A DNA stretch of 39,573 nucleotides from Deltaproteobacteria bacterium (lineage in GTDB: Bacteria; Myxococcota_A; UBA9160; UBA6930), in NCBI GenBank assembly GCA_002687015.1, contig NYZB01000095.1, positions 1 to 39,573 on the forward strand, written 5' to 3'. Made by a program: the position numbers and the translations under genes. Position 1 is the first letter of the stretch, and each line of letters opens with the position of its first letter. Positions 8,143 to 15,887 of this stretch are shown one piece after another. The notes under the pieces are model-generated. The model made no database searches. It saw only the letters and a program-made list of their open reading frames with translations, and was not told the DNA's origin.

Positions 8143-9285
8143 ATGCGACGCGAGATCTTCGGCGAGGAGCACGAGCTCTTCCGCGAGCAGTTCCGCCGCT
8201 TCGTGAAGGACGAGCTCGAGCCCCATGCCACGGCGTGGAACGAGGCGGGCATCGTGCCTCGTTCGGCCTGGAAGCGCATGGGCGAGGAGGGCTACCTGGG
8301 CGCCAACCAGCCCGAGGAGCTCGGCGGCGCCGGTGGCGACTTCCTCTTCGACGCCATCATCATGGAGGAGCTGGCCTACCACCGCGTGCACGCCCTCCAG
8401 GCTTCCCTGCACACGGACATCTGCCTCCCCTACCTGACGAGCTATGCCAGTGAGGAGCAGAAGCAGAAGTACCTGGTGCCCGGGATTGCGGGGGAGTGCC
8501 TCGTCGCCATCGCCATGACCGAGCCCGGCACCGGCTCGGACCTGGCCAACGTCCAGACCCGGGCCCTCCGCGACGGCGACGCCTACGTGCTCGACGGCGC
8601 CAAGACCTTCATCTCCAACGGCCAGAACTGCGACCTGGTGATCGTCGTCGCGAAGACCGATCCGACGAAGCGCCACGACGGCATCAGCCTGCTCCTCGTC
8701 GAATCCGACACGCCCGGCTTCGAGCGGGGCCGGAACCTGGCGAAGATCGGCCTCAAGGGCCAGGACACGAGCGAGCTCTTCTTCAAGGACTGCCGGGTCC
8801 CGGCGGAGAACCTGCTCGGCCAGGAGGGGCAGGGCTTCAAGATGCTGATGGAGAAGCTCCAGCAGGAGCGGCTCTGCATCGGCGTCGGCTCCATGGCCAG
8901 CGTGCACCGCTCGATCGACGACACCCTGGCCTACGTGAAGGAGCGCGAGGCCTTCGGCCAGCCGATCGGCCGCTTCCAGAACACCCAGTTCAAGCTGGCC
9001 GAGCTCGCCAGCAAGGTCGAGATCGGCCAGGCCTTCGTCGACAAGCTGCTCGCCGCCCACGTGCGCGGAGACGAGATCGTCTCGGAGGTGAGCATGGCCA
9101 AGTGGTGGTGCACCGACCTCCAGAAGGAGGTCGCCGCCGAGTGCCTGCAGCTCCACGGCGGCTACGGCTTCATGGAGGAGTACCCGATCTCGGCGGACTA
9201 CCAGGACGCCGCGGTGCAGTCGATCTACGCGGGGACGAACGAGATCATGAAGGTGATCATCGCGCGGCGGCTGGGGCTCGGCTGA
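8143..9285 (+). CDS. Acyl-CoA dehydrogenase (long-chain/isovaleryl-type active site)
   Basis: 380 residues, a standard homotetrameric-type ACAD. Seen: MTEPGTGSDLANVQTRA (about 125-141), KTFISNG (154-160), KIGLKGQDTSELFF (201-214), QQERLCIG with Glu242 at the helix-G base position of isovaleryl- and long-chain enzymes, the LHGGYGFMEEYP segment near 345, and the C-terminal AGTNEIMK. The medium-chain base position reads YAGT (Ala), in agreement with the helix-G base. It catalyses FAD-dependent alpha,beta-dehydrogenation of an acyl-CoA. GGGGAGA lies 7-8 bp before the ATG, and it is 13 bp after the SGNH gene as last member of the TetR operon. A degraded copy of its last codons occurs at 10.5 kb. 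Confidence 0.95.
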   Translation: MRREIFGEEHELFREQFRRFVKDELEPHATAWNEAGIVPRSAWKRMGEEGYLGANQPEELGGAGGDFLFDAIIMEELAYHRVHALQASLHTDICLPYLTSYASEEQKQKYLVPGIAGECLVAIAMTEPGTGSDLANVQTRALRDGDAYVLDGAKTFISNGQNCDLVIVVAKTDPTKRHDGISLLLVESDTPGFERGRNLAKIGLKGQDTSELFFKDCRVPAENLLGQEGQGFKMLMEKLQQERLCIGVGSMASVHRSIDDTLAYVKEREAFGQPIGRFQNTQFKLAELASKVEIGQAFVDKLLAAHVRGDEIVSEVSMAKWWCTDLQKEVAAECLQLHGGYGFMEEYPISADYQDAAVQSIYAGTNEIMKVIIARRLGLG

Positions 9286-9392
9286 TTTCGGGATTCGAAC
9301 CCGGAGCGATGGGAAGCGGCCTGCCGGCGGAGTTCGAGGCGATGTACGATCAACAGCGAGGAGCGTCCGCCACGGAGGCGGTGCTCAATGAA

Positions 9393-9413
9393 CCGGGTCT
9401 CCGGAGAACCCGG
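9393..9413. terminator. Near-palindromic hairpin after the ACAD operon
   Basis: CCGGGT (9393-9398) pairs with ACCCGG (9408-9413) around CTCCGGAGA, itself nearly self-complementary. It lies between the ACAD stop and the next start, a plausible terminator or attenuator, but no T-run follows. A CCGCC/GGCGG stem lies just upstream around 9367-9381. Confidence 0.4.
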
Positions 9414-9439
9414 GGCGGTTCACTCGAGGAGGGGGGGGA

Positions 9440-10273
9440 ATGAAGGAAGGACGCGTCAGCCAGACCGCGCTCAAAGTGGCGCTCGGGCTCGTCACCCTGA
9501 GCATCAAGGACGACTGGGCCGAGCGGCTGCCCGAGGGTCTGGTCGAGCTGAGCGAGCGCCTGCTCGTGGCCTCGGGGGTCACGGGCTACGGCCCCGGCAT
9601 GATCCGCGCCTCGAAGAAGCAGTGGATGATCAGGCTCTACGGTGTGCAGGAGTGGATCCTGCCGGGACAGTTCGAGGGCTTCGGGCATCGCAAGATCTGG
9701 GTGAACGAGCAGGTCGAGGCCGCAATGGCAGAGGGCGCCCGCCAGGTGCTGATCGTTGGCGCGGGCTTCGACACGCTCACCCAGAGGCTCGCCCCGAAGC
9801 ACCCCGAGGTGACGTTCTTCGAGGTCGATCACCCGGCGACCTCGGCCGCCAAGGCGAAGGGCCTCGCGGAGATCGGGCAGCCCGCGAACCTGTTCCAGAT
9901 TGCCGAAGACCTCGGGGAACGCGCGCTGGCCAAGGTGCTCGAGGAAGACGCCCGCTTCGACACCTCGGTTCGCACGGTGTTCGTTGCCGAAGGTCTCTTC
10001 CAGTACCTGACCGACGGCGAGGTGCGCAGCACCCTGAAGGATGCGGCCCAGTGCGCTCCGGCTGGCAGTCGCTTCGCGTTCTCGCATGTGGAGCCCGGTT
10101 TCAGCAAGTGGGTCGAGTTCCTCACGGGCCTCATCGCGGAGCGTTGGCGGTCTGCAGTCGCGAGCGAGAAGGTTCCCGACTACATCGACGGCACGGGCTG
10201 GCGGATCGTCTCCGCCCCCGACGACGACCCGGCCCACGGAGCGGAGCGCTACGCACTCGCCGAGCGGCAATGA
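9440..10273 (+). CDS. SAM-dependent methyltransferase of the LCMT/PPM1-like family
   Basis: 277 residues. Seen: the SAM-binding glycine motif VGAGFDTL (about 106-113), the acidic loop FFEVDHP (126-132) and the VFVAEGLFQYL segment around residues 188-198, all typical of the class I leucine-carboxyl-methyltransferase-like family described by TIGR00027. The protein should be cytoplasmic. Many family members are orphan enzymes, so substrate and pathway are unknown. The start is ATG 9440, preceded by GAGGAGGGGGGGGA, a G-rich Shine-Dalgarno. A hairpin separates it from the ACAD operon, so it may have its own transcript. Confidence 0.88.
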   Translation: MKEGRVSQTALKVALGLVTLSIKDDWAERLPEGLVELSERLLVASGVTGYGPGMIRASKKQWMIRLYGVQEWILPGQFEGFGHRKIWVNEQVEAAMAEGARQVLIVGAGFDTLTQRLAPKHPEVTFFEVDHPATSAAKAKGLAEIGQPANLFQIAEDLGERALAKVLEEDARFDTSVRTVFVAEGLFQYLTDGEVRSTLKDAAQCAPAGSRFAFSHVEPGFSKWVEFLTGLIAERWRSAVASEKVPDYIDGTGWRIVSAPDDDPAHGAERYALAERQ

Positions 10274-10672
10274 GCCCTGCGCGCCTCGCGCTCTATCTCA
10301 ACGTACTGGCGTCGTGATCACGGCGTGGAAGTCTTCCAACGAAGAGTAGGGCGCTTCGGTGACCAGAGCGGTGGAGCAGGCGGGTTCTCGCGGGTGCGAT
10401 GGTTGCGGCTCGGCCCGTGGTTGCGTTCCCCGCGACACTCAGTGACACCCGGTGACGGCTCTAGACACCTGAAATCCCACAAGTCCGCGAAACCAAAGGA
10501 GCCGGGGCCAATGAAGGTGATCATCGTGCGGCGGTTGGGGTTGGGCTGAGAGCGTTTTGGGTAGGAGAGACGCCTCACGCGGAAGCGATGGGAAAGAGCC
10601 CTTCGAAGCCGCGCGAACCGAAATCGCGAGCCAACCGATGCGAGTGACGACGATCCGAAGCCTGGAACCTGC
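10274..10672. other. Non-coding interval with a gene scar
   Basis: 399 bp without an intact gene between the methyltransferase and the minus-strand hydrolase. Apart from the ACAD-tail remnant at 10511-10549 I recognise nothing. Frames here give only arginine- and proline-rich shadow peptides. Confidence 0.6.
10511..10549 (+). pseudogene. Remnant of an acyl-CoA dehydrogenase C-terminus
   Basis: Thirteen codons, including the stop, encode MKVIIVRRLGLG, one residue different from the MKVIIARRLGLG that ends the ACAD at 9247-9285. The DNA matches at 35 of 39 bases. The AGCGATGGGAA string found 23 bp beyond the first stop reappears about 38 bp beyond this one. Nothing upstream encodes the rest of an ACAD, so this is a degraded duplicate tail or the scar of a deleted second copy. 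Confidence 0.65.
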
Positions 10673-11542
10673 TCAGAGGTCAGCCGCGTTCCCGGCTGCC
10701 CTGGCAACGGCTTGCGTGATCTGCGGCCAGGCTTCTCGAGGCATTTCGTGTCCCATCCCCGAGATGATCTCTAGCTTCGCGCCGGGAATCCGGGCGGCAG
10801 TTTCGCGGGCGTGGTCTGCTCCGAAGATCGGATCTTCGTCGCCATGGATGATTGCCGCCCTGCAGGCGATCTGCTCTTGCGCCTCGAGAAGATCAGGGGT
10901 TCCTGATGCCCCAATCTGCCGAGCGACACCCTTCGGGTCGTAGGACCGAGCGTGCGTGCACGCTGCACACTCTCGGCCCCAGTCCTCCTCGAAGGCGAAC
11001 CTTGATCCGTTGTACTGTCGCCAGGCCTCGACGTAGGATTCGATCGCCTCGGCTGAGCTGGCGGCAGCACGGGTCTTTGACATCATTCCCTTGAAGGCGT
11101 GGGGTGCCATCTTCGAGTATCTCTCAGCAGCCGGACTACCGAATCGAGCTCCACACCCCGACATGATGACAGTGACCGATTGGACGAGGCTCGAATGGCG
11201 GAGCGCAGCCCAACGGGCGATGAAGCCCCCCATCGACGCGCCGATCAAGTGTGCTCGCTCGGCGCCTAGGCCTGCGATCAGCCCCGCCACATCGTCAGCC
11301 ATGTCCAGGTACGTATAGGATCCAGGCTCCGCATCGTAGAGGTGAGTCGAGAGGCCGACGTCGCGATTGTCGAACCGGACGACTCGAAAACCGCGCTGTG
11401 CCAGCGCGTCAGCAAACTCCTGGGGAAACTCGACGCCGCCCATCTGCTCCCCGAGCCCGGAGATCAAAACGGCCATCGGTGCTGTTGTCTCGCCGCACTC
11501 CTCGTACTCGAGCTCCATCCCGTTGCTTGAAAGACGCGGCAT
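10673..11542 (-). CDS. Alpha/beta hydrolase fold protein
   Basis: 289 residues from ATG 11542 (an upstream in-frame ATG at 11578 is possible; neither has a strong ribosome site). Seen: the oxyanion-side LISGLGEQ segment (about 27-34), FDNRDVGLS (about 62-70), the nucleophile elbow IGASMGG near 100-106 (Ser), HGDEDPIFG (Asp) near 233-241 and GMGHEMP (His) near 263-269, so the triad is complete. It resembles the alpha/beta hydrolases often annotated as epoxide or ester hydrolases; the substrate is unknown. The gene lies in a less GC-rich patch (about 62% in two lines counted, against 78% in a line of the ACAD at 8.5 kb), between two gene fragments, so it may have been acquired. Confidence 0.88.
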   Translation of the reverse strand: MPRLSSNGMELEYEECGETTAPMAVLISGLGEQMGGVEFPQEFADALAQRGFRVVRFDNRDVGLSTHLYDAEPGSYTYLDMADDVAGLIAGLGAERAHLIGASMGGFIARWAALRHSSLVQSVTVIMSGCGARFGSPAAERYSKMAPHAFKGMMSKTRAAASSAEAIESYVEAWRQYNGSRFAFEEDWGRECAACTHARSYDPKGVARQIGASGTPDLLEAQEQIACRAAIIHGDEDPIFGADHARETAARIPGAKLEIISGMGHEMPREAWPQITQAVARAAGNAADL

Positions 11543-11655
11543 CTTCGTCGTACCTCGTGGCTTGGCAAACCGGACCATCGATGAGGGGCAGGTTATCGAA
11601 CCCTGCCGCTCCTGCAGAGTCGCGGAAGCCGCAGGAGCGAAAACAGAGCACGATC

Positions 11656-11790
11656 ATGGCTGCACGACAAGCTCGCGGTGGCACGGCGGCAGACGTCGAT
11701 GATGCGATCGCACTTCTCGCTCTGGCATTCGCCGAGGATCCGGAGATCCGCGCGCTCTTCGAGGATGGACCTTCGATCACGGCCGGCTGA
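11656..11790 (+). pseudogene. GNAT acetyltransferase N-terminal fragment
   Basis: A 44-codon stretch whose peptide (GGTAADVDDAIALLALAFAEDP, quoted in two parts here: GGTAADVDDA then IALLALAFAEDP) resembles the opening strand-helix of GNAT N-acetyltransferases, which commonly read xRxATxxDxxAxxxLLAxAFxxDP. A stop follows at 11788-11790, long before the acetyl-CoA-binding region, and no continuation is visible in the other frames. It is read as a decayed stub; a chance similarity cannot be excluded. Confidence 0.45.
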
Positions 11791-11797
11791 TCTCATG

Positions 11798-11817
11798 GCT
11801 GCCGGTAGGCTGGCAGC
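11798..11817. terminator. Small stem-loop downstream of the PEP-CTERM gene
   Basis: GCTGCC and GGCAGC pair around an 8-base loop, 73 bp beyond the stop of the minus-strand PEP-CTERM gene. No T-run is present. A weak candidate. Confidence 0.25.
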
Positions 11818-11889
11818 ACTCTGGCCGCCCCCTGGGTCCCAGGAGCGAAGGCAGTCGCGCAACCCCGACTTGGTCTCGAGTGCGCACCA

Positions 11890-12555
11890 TCACTTCCCCC
11901 CGGATCCGGCCCGTAGGGCCCGGGTGGTGGTGACCGACGCAGAGATCGCTCCTCTTCGAGCTGGAGCGATCGTCACCAGGCCAAGCGCTGCGACGAGCCA
12001 GAGCGCGGCCGAAGGTTCCGGTACCGAAGTGACGAGACCTGACGCTGTGAAGTGTGGGACGGTGGGGCCGGGGTCGGGGCCTGGTGAAGGCGTGTCGATG
12101 TAGGCGAGAGAAGACCGGAGACCTGCGAACGGCGCGGCGGAGGTGGGAAGGTCGGGTCCCGAGAACGCCTGTCCGGTCGGATCGAAGACCGTGAGGATGA
12201 GACTGAGGGGCGTGGTGAGATCCGGCCCTCGGGCCTTGAGCTCGGCACTCCCCGAAATGAGCTCCCGTTCGATGTAGATGACGAGACTTGGGCCCGCGGT
12301 GAATGTGGCCTCCCGAGCCGGGACCCTGGCAGTGATGCCGCCAAGCTGGGTCGCAGGGTCGTACATGAGTGTGACATCGAGGGCGTCGCCAACTGTGACG
12401 TCCAGGAGATCGGGGTTCGGCGGATTCGGGAACCCCGCCGTGCTCGTAACCGAACCCGTCATGCTCATGGTCACCGAGACGGCCGCGGAGGAAACGGGGT
12501 CAGAGCAGACCAAGACGATGGCGATCAGCAACGCGGAGAGGCGCATGGTGAGCAT
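11890..12555 (-). CDS. Secreted PEP-CTERM domain protein
   Basis: 221 residues. Seen: a signal peptide (MRLSALLIAIVLVCSDPVSSAA near the N-terminus, given as MRLSALLIAIVLV then CSDPVSSAA), a beta-rich, Thr/Pro-rich body, and a C-terminal VPEP followed by a hydrophobic helix (LWLVAALGLVTIA) and ARR, the tripartite PEP-CTERM signal recognised by an exosortase at the inner membrane. Unusually, about 20 residues follow the ARR, where such proteins normally stop within a few. The body has no domain I recognise. The start is ATG 12555 (ATG 12546 possible). No exosortase is encoded in this window. The gene sits next to the lower-GC patch and diverges from the MFS transporter. Confidence 0.8.
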   Translation of the reverse strand: MLTMRLSALLIAIVLVCSDPVSSAAVSVTMSMTGSVTSTAGFPNPPNPDLLDVTVGDALDVTLMYDPATQLGGITARVPAREATFTAGPSLVIYIERELISGSAELKARGPDLTTPLSLILTVFDPTGQAFSGPDLPTSAAPFAGLRSSLAYIDTPSPGPDPGPTVPHFTASGLVTSVPEPSAALWLVAALGLVTIAPARRGAISASVTTTRALRAGSGGK

Positions 12556-12703
12556 TCCGGTGGTACCCCTCTTGGAAGTGGCCCGGATCGACGGCAGGTG
12601 GCAGCGAGAACTCGATCTCTTGGTGAGGGCGCCCAATGCGGTCGTTGTCGGGCTCGCCCTGCGTGCAGCGGGATCGCGGCATCGCGGAGCCGTCGCAAGC
12701 GGC

Positions 12704-12709
12704 TAGAGT
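12704..12709 (+). promoter_or_regulatory. -10-like hexamer TAGAGT, leaderless arrangement
   Basis: TAGAGT, six bases (CGCCCC), then the GTG start of the MFS transporter. No Shine-Dalgarno is present. Confidence 0.5.
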
Positions 12710-12715
12710 CGCCCC

Positions 12716-14029
12716 GTGGACGCCAAGTCGAACCCCCACGCAGGGCCTGCGCCGCTGGACGCGCCCGCGAAGCGCCCGTGGTGGATCCTCCACTTCCTCG
12801 GGCCGATGCCGGCCGTCTCGGAGAGGAACGTCCAGGTGCTCGGGGCTGTTGCCTTCGCGCTCCTCTTCGAGGAATACGATCTGGCGATGTTGACAGCGGC
12901 ATTGCCGCAGATCGCCGCGTCCTTGCAGATGGCCGAGACCGACTTCGGTCTCTACCTGGGGATCATCCGGCTCGGTGCGCTCCCGGCGTTCGCGCTGATC
13001 CCCTTTGCGGATCGCATCGGGCGGCGCCGGATCTTCCTCGCGACGCTCGTCGGGACCGGGCTCGCCACAGTCCTCACGGCGTTCACGGTCGAGGCCTGGC
13101 AGTTCGTCGCGTGCCAGATGGCGACGCGCACCTTCTTCGTGAGCGGGTCAGCGGTCGCGTTCGTGATGGTCGCGGAGGAGTTTCCGGCCGACCATCGCGG
13201 TTGGGGGATCGGGATCCTCGGCGCGCTCGGTGCCACGGGGCACGGTCTCGCGATGCTGCTCTTCTCGCAGATCGATCTCCTGCCCTATGGATGGCGGGCG
13301 CTCTACGCCTTCGGGGTGATCCCGCTGCTCCTCCTCCCGTGGTTCCGGCGGCGGCTTCCCGAGACCGAGCGCTTCAAGCGCCACGCCGACGCGCAAGAGG
13401 GCGACTCGGGATCGAACTACTCGATGGCGCCGCTCCTTGGCCTCGCGCGCGACCACCCGGCCCGCACACTCGGCATCGTGCTCGCCACCTTCCTCTCGTC
13501 CGTCGGTCTCGTCGCGGCGTTCCAGTTCACCGGCTACTTCATCCAGACCGTGCACGGCTGGTCGCCGACGCAGTACGCGCTGATGGTTGGCATCGGCGGT
13601 GCGCTCGGGATCATCGGCAGCGTCGCGGGTGGCCGGCTTGCGGACCGCTTCGGCCGCCGTAGGGTCGGGATGACGCTCCTGGGCTCGGTTCCGTTCTGGG
13701 TCGCAGTCTTCTACAACGGCCCTTCGTGGGTCCTTCCGATCGCCTGGGTCGGCTTCCTCTTCGGGTCGAGCGGCGGGCGCGTGATCCTCCGCGCGCTCTC
13801 GACGGAACTCTTCCCGACCTCCCAGCGCGCCAGCGCGTCCGGGATGTTCGCGATCTTCGACGCCCTCGGCGGTTCCGTCGGCCTCTTGATCCTGTACTTC
13901 GGCAGCGTGGCGGCGGGCGACTTCGTCGAGTTGACGACGCTTCTGGCGCTGACCGTCCTGCTCTCCGCGTGCGTGGTGCTCTTCTTCCCGGAGACTGGCC
14001 GTCGCGAGCTGGAGTCGATCAGCGAATAG
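12716..14029 (+). CDS. MFS transporter (metabolite:proton symporter type)
   Basis: 437 residues, about 12 membrane helices. Seen: the MFS loop motif in both halves, ADRIGRRR (about 99-106) after helix 2 and ADRFGRRR (about 310-317) after helix 8, a cytoplasmic central loop with PETERFKRHADAQ, and a family-typical end FPETGRRELESIS. An acidic EEYD in helix 1 could take part in proton coupling. The arrangement resembles transporters for aromatic acids, sugars and related organic acids, so an uptake role for a catabolic substrate is reasonable but not shown. The GTG start follows TAGAGT by 6 nt. It converges on the flavoprotein operon with an inverted repeat between them. Confidence 0.92.
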   Translation: MDAKSNPHAGPAPLDAPAKRPWWILHFLGPMPAVSERNVQVLGAVAFALLFEEYDLAMLTAALPQIAASLQMAETDFGLYLGIIRLGALPAFALIPFADRIGRRRIFLATLVGTGLATVLTAFTVEAWQFVACQMATRTFFVSGSAVAFVMVAEEFPADHRGWGIGILGALGATGHGLAMLLFSQIDLLPYGWRALYAFGVIPLLLLPWFRRRLPETERFKRHADAQEGDSGSNYSMAPLLGLARDHPARTLGIVLATFLSSVGLVAAFQFTGYFIQTVHGWSPTQYALMVGIGGALGIIGSVAGGRLADRFGRRRVGMTLLGSVPFWVAVFYNGPSWVLPIAWVGFLFGSSGGRVILRALSTELFPTSQRASASGMFAIFDALGGSVGLLILYFGSVAAGDFVELTTLLALTVLLSACVVLFFPETGRRELESISE

Positions 14030-14040
14030 GTTCGGAGCGC

Positions 14041-14089
14041 CGACTCCTGGGCCCGGCGGGTCCGAACAGCCTGAGATCCCCGGGAGTCG
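14041..14089. terminator. Inverted repeat between convergent genes
   Basis: Arms CGACTCCTGGG (14041-14051) and CCCGGGAGTCG (14079-14089) pair at 10 of 11 positions around a 27-base loop, 12 bp after the MFS stop and 59 bp from the stop of the opposing flavoprotein gene. It could act as a bidirectional terminator; no T-run follows. Confidence 0.5.
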
Positions 14090-14147
14090 CCAGAGCGAGA
14101 CCGACCCGATCAGACGACGGGCCCGAAGGGAGGCTTGTCGCCTCGGC

Positions 14148-15125
14148 TCAGGCGGCTTGGAAGCCCGCCAGCCGCTCGGTGATGATGGCCTCGGCTTCGC
14201 TCATGATGCGGTCGATGAGCTCCTTCACGGTCGGGACGTCGTGGATGAGTCCGGCGACCATGCCGCAAGACCACGCCCCCGCTTCCACATCGCCGTCCTG
14301 CATGACGCGAGGATAGATCCCCGCGACTTCGGGGATGATGTCCTCGAACTTGAGATCCGCTCCGAGGCTCTTTTCCTTCTCGATCAAGCGCTCGACACCG
14401 GCGTTGTTCAGGACCCGCTCGGTGTTGCGCAGGCCGCGCATGATGAGACGGGTATCCAGCTCCGAGGCGTCGACCAGGGCCTGCTTCACGTTCCAATGGA
14501 CCGGGGCCTCCTGGGTGGCGATGAAGCGCGTTCCCATGTTCATGCCCTCTGCCCCCATGGCCAGGGAAGCCACGAGGCTCCGGGCGTCCGCCATTCCGCC
14601 GGAGGACACGAAGGGGATCGAGAGCTCTTCACCGGCGCGGGGCAGGAGGATGAAGTTCGTGACGTCGTCCTCACCGGGGTGCCCACCACATTCGAAGCCA
14701 TCGACCGAAACGGCGTCACAGCCGATTCGCTCCGCCTTGAGGGCATGGCGCACGGAGGTGCACTTGTGGATGACCTTGATGTCGGCCTCCTTGAGCATCG
14801 GCAGCCACTCCACGGGGTTGTTGCCCGCGGTCTCCACGGCCTTGACGCCGCTCTCGATGATGGCCTTGAACAGGCCCGGGTAGTCCGGCGGCTGGAGGGA
14901 GGGCAGGAAGGTCATGTTCACGCCGAAGGGCTTGTCGGTCATCTCCCGGCAACGCGCGATCTCGTTCGTGAGCTTCTCGGGTGTGCCCTGCGTCAGCCCC
15001 GTGATGATGCCGAGGCCTCCCGCATTCGATACGGCCGCCGCCAACTCGGCGAGACCGACGAAGTGCATGCCGCCCTGGATGATGGGATGCTCGATTCCGA
15101 AGAGCTCCGTGATTCGCGTCTTCAT
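14148..15125 (-). CDS. Nitronate monooxygenase / 2-nitropropane dioxygenase-like FMN oxidoreductase
   Basis: 325 residues, a TIM-barrel flavoprotein. Seen: the N-terminal HPIIQGGM (about 13-20), VKAVETAGNNP (about 98-108), the GFECGGHPG loop (about 148-156) and SSGGMADARSL plus MGAEGMNMGTRF, the phosphate-binding region for FMN. Family members oxidise nitronates or act as FMN-dependent enoyl-CoA-type oxidoreductases; IpdC of steroid-ring catabolism belongs to this group. Being the last gene of an operon with two ACADs and a crotonase favours an acyl-CoA substrate over a nitroalkane, which is inference. The start is ATG 15125 with AGGAG upstream; the gap to the crotonase gene is 46 bp. Confidence 0.9.
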   Translation of the reverse strand: MKTRITELFGIEHPIIQGGMHFVGLAELAAAVSNAGGLGIITGLTQGTPEKLTNEIARCREMTDKPFGVNMTFLPSLQPPDYPGLFKAIIESGVKAVETAGNNPVEWLPMLKEADIKVIHKCTSVRHALKAERIGCDAVSVDGFECGGHPGEDDVTNFILLPRAGEELSIPFVSSGGMADARSLVASLAMGAEGMNMGTRFIATQEAPVHWNVKQALVDASELDTRLIMRGLRNTERVLNNAGVERLIEKEKSLGADLKFEDIIPEVAGIYPRVMQDGDVEAGAWSCGMVAGLIHDVPTVKELIDRIMSEAEAIITERLAGFQAA

Positions 15126-15171
15126 GTCTCTGGTCTCCTGGTGGATTGGAAATGGGGTGGGAAGGTCTGTC

Positions 15172-15837
15172 CTACGCCTCGAGGCCGAATCCGGCTCCCA
15201 CGTCGGCGTGCAGCTGTCGCTTGAGGGTCTTGAAGATCCGGCGCTCCTTGCTCGCCAGGTTCTCGGCCAGCTTCCTGGCCTCCCCCAGGAGCCCGATTTC
15301 GCTCGCCTTGCCGTCGGCCAGGCCCGCTGCGATGGCGTCGTCTGCCCCGTAGCGCTTGCCGGTGAGAACCGCATCCCGGGCGGTCTCGGGCGGGACCTTG
15401 GCCTTCAAGAGGTTCATCATCGGTTCGCCAATGGGCACGCCGGCGTCCACCTCGGAAACACAGATCCATCCCCGGTCTTCCCGCATGAGTCGGTAGTCAC
15501 AGGCTAGCGCGAGGAAGGCGCCCGCCGCGAAGGCGTGCCCGTTGATCGCAGCGACGGTTGGGACGGGAAGCAGCAGCAGGCGCCCGATGATCTGGCTCAT
15601 CGAGGCACCGAAGCGCACCCTGTCCTCGCCCTCGAGGCCCATGATCACCTCGACGTTGAGGCCGTTGCTGAAGAACTTCCCCTGGCCGGTCAGCACGAGG
15701 CCGGCATCGCCCTCGCAGTCGGCTTCGACCGTGTCGAGGACCTCTAGCATCCTCGCCTGCCAGGGCGGATCGATCATGTTGGGGCCATGGTTCAGGGTGA
15801 CGACGTGGGTCGCACCCTCTCGGCTGTGCTCTATCAC
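15172..15837 (-). CDS. Crotonase-fold protein, probable enoyl-CoA isomerase type
   Basis: 221 residues, on the short side for crotonases. Seen: the oxyanion segments KFFSNGLNVE (about 54-63) and NGHAFAAGAFLALACD (about 99-114). The first hydratase glutamate is replaced (AGAFLA), whereas the second is present as Glu129 in CVSEVDAGVPIG. A single glutamate at this position is the pattern of delta3,delta2-enoyl-CoA isomerases, which shift a double bond during beta-oxidation of unsaturated acids. The start is GTG 15837 with GGAGAAGG upstream. It sits 50 bp after the ACAD gene and before the flavoprotein in the same operon. Confidence 0.87.
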   Translation of the reverse strand: MIEHSREGATHVVTLNHGPNMIDPPWQARMLEVLDTVEADCEGDAGLVLTGQGKFFSNGLNVEVIMGLEGEDRVRFGASMSQIIGRLLLLPVPTVAAINGHAFAAGAFLALACDYRLMREDRGWICVSEVDAGVPIGEPMMNLLKAKVPPETARDAVLTGKRYGADDAIAAGLADGKASEIGLLGEARKLAENLASKERRIFKTLKRQLHADVGAGFGLEA

Positions 15838-15887
15838 TCACCTTCTCCCTCGGTCAGGGCGCATTCTTCGTCGACCGCTCGCCAGCG

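Noticed and set aside
9288-9304. tRNA T-arm look-alike (GGGTTCGAATCCC on the minus strand)
   Set aside because: No D-arm, anticodon arm or acceptor pairing could be built in the adjoining 75 bases, and it starts inside the last bases after an ACAD stop.
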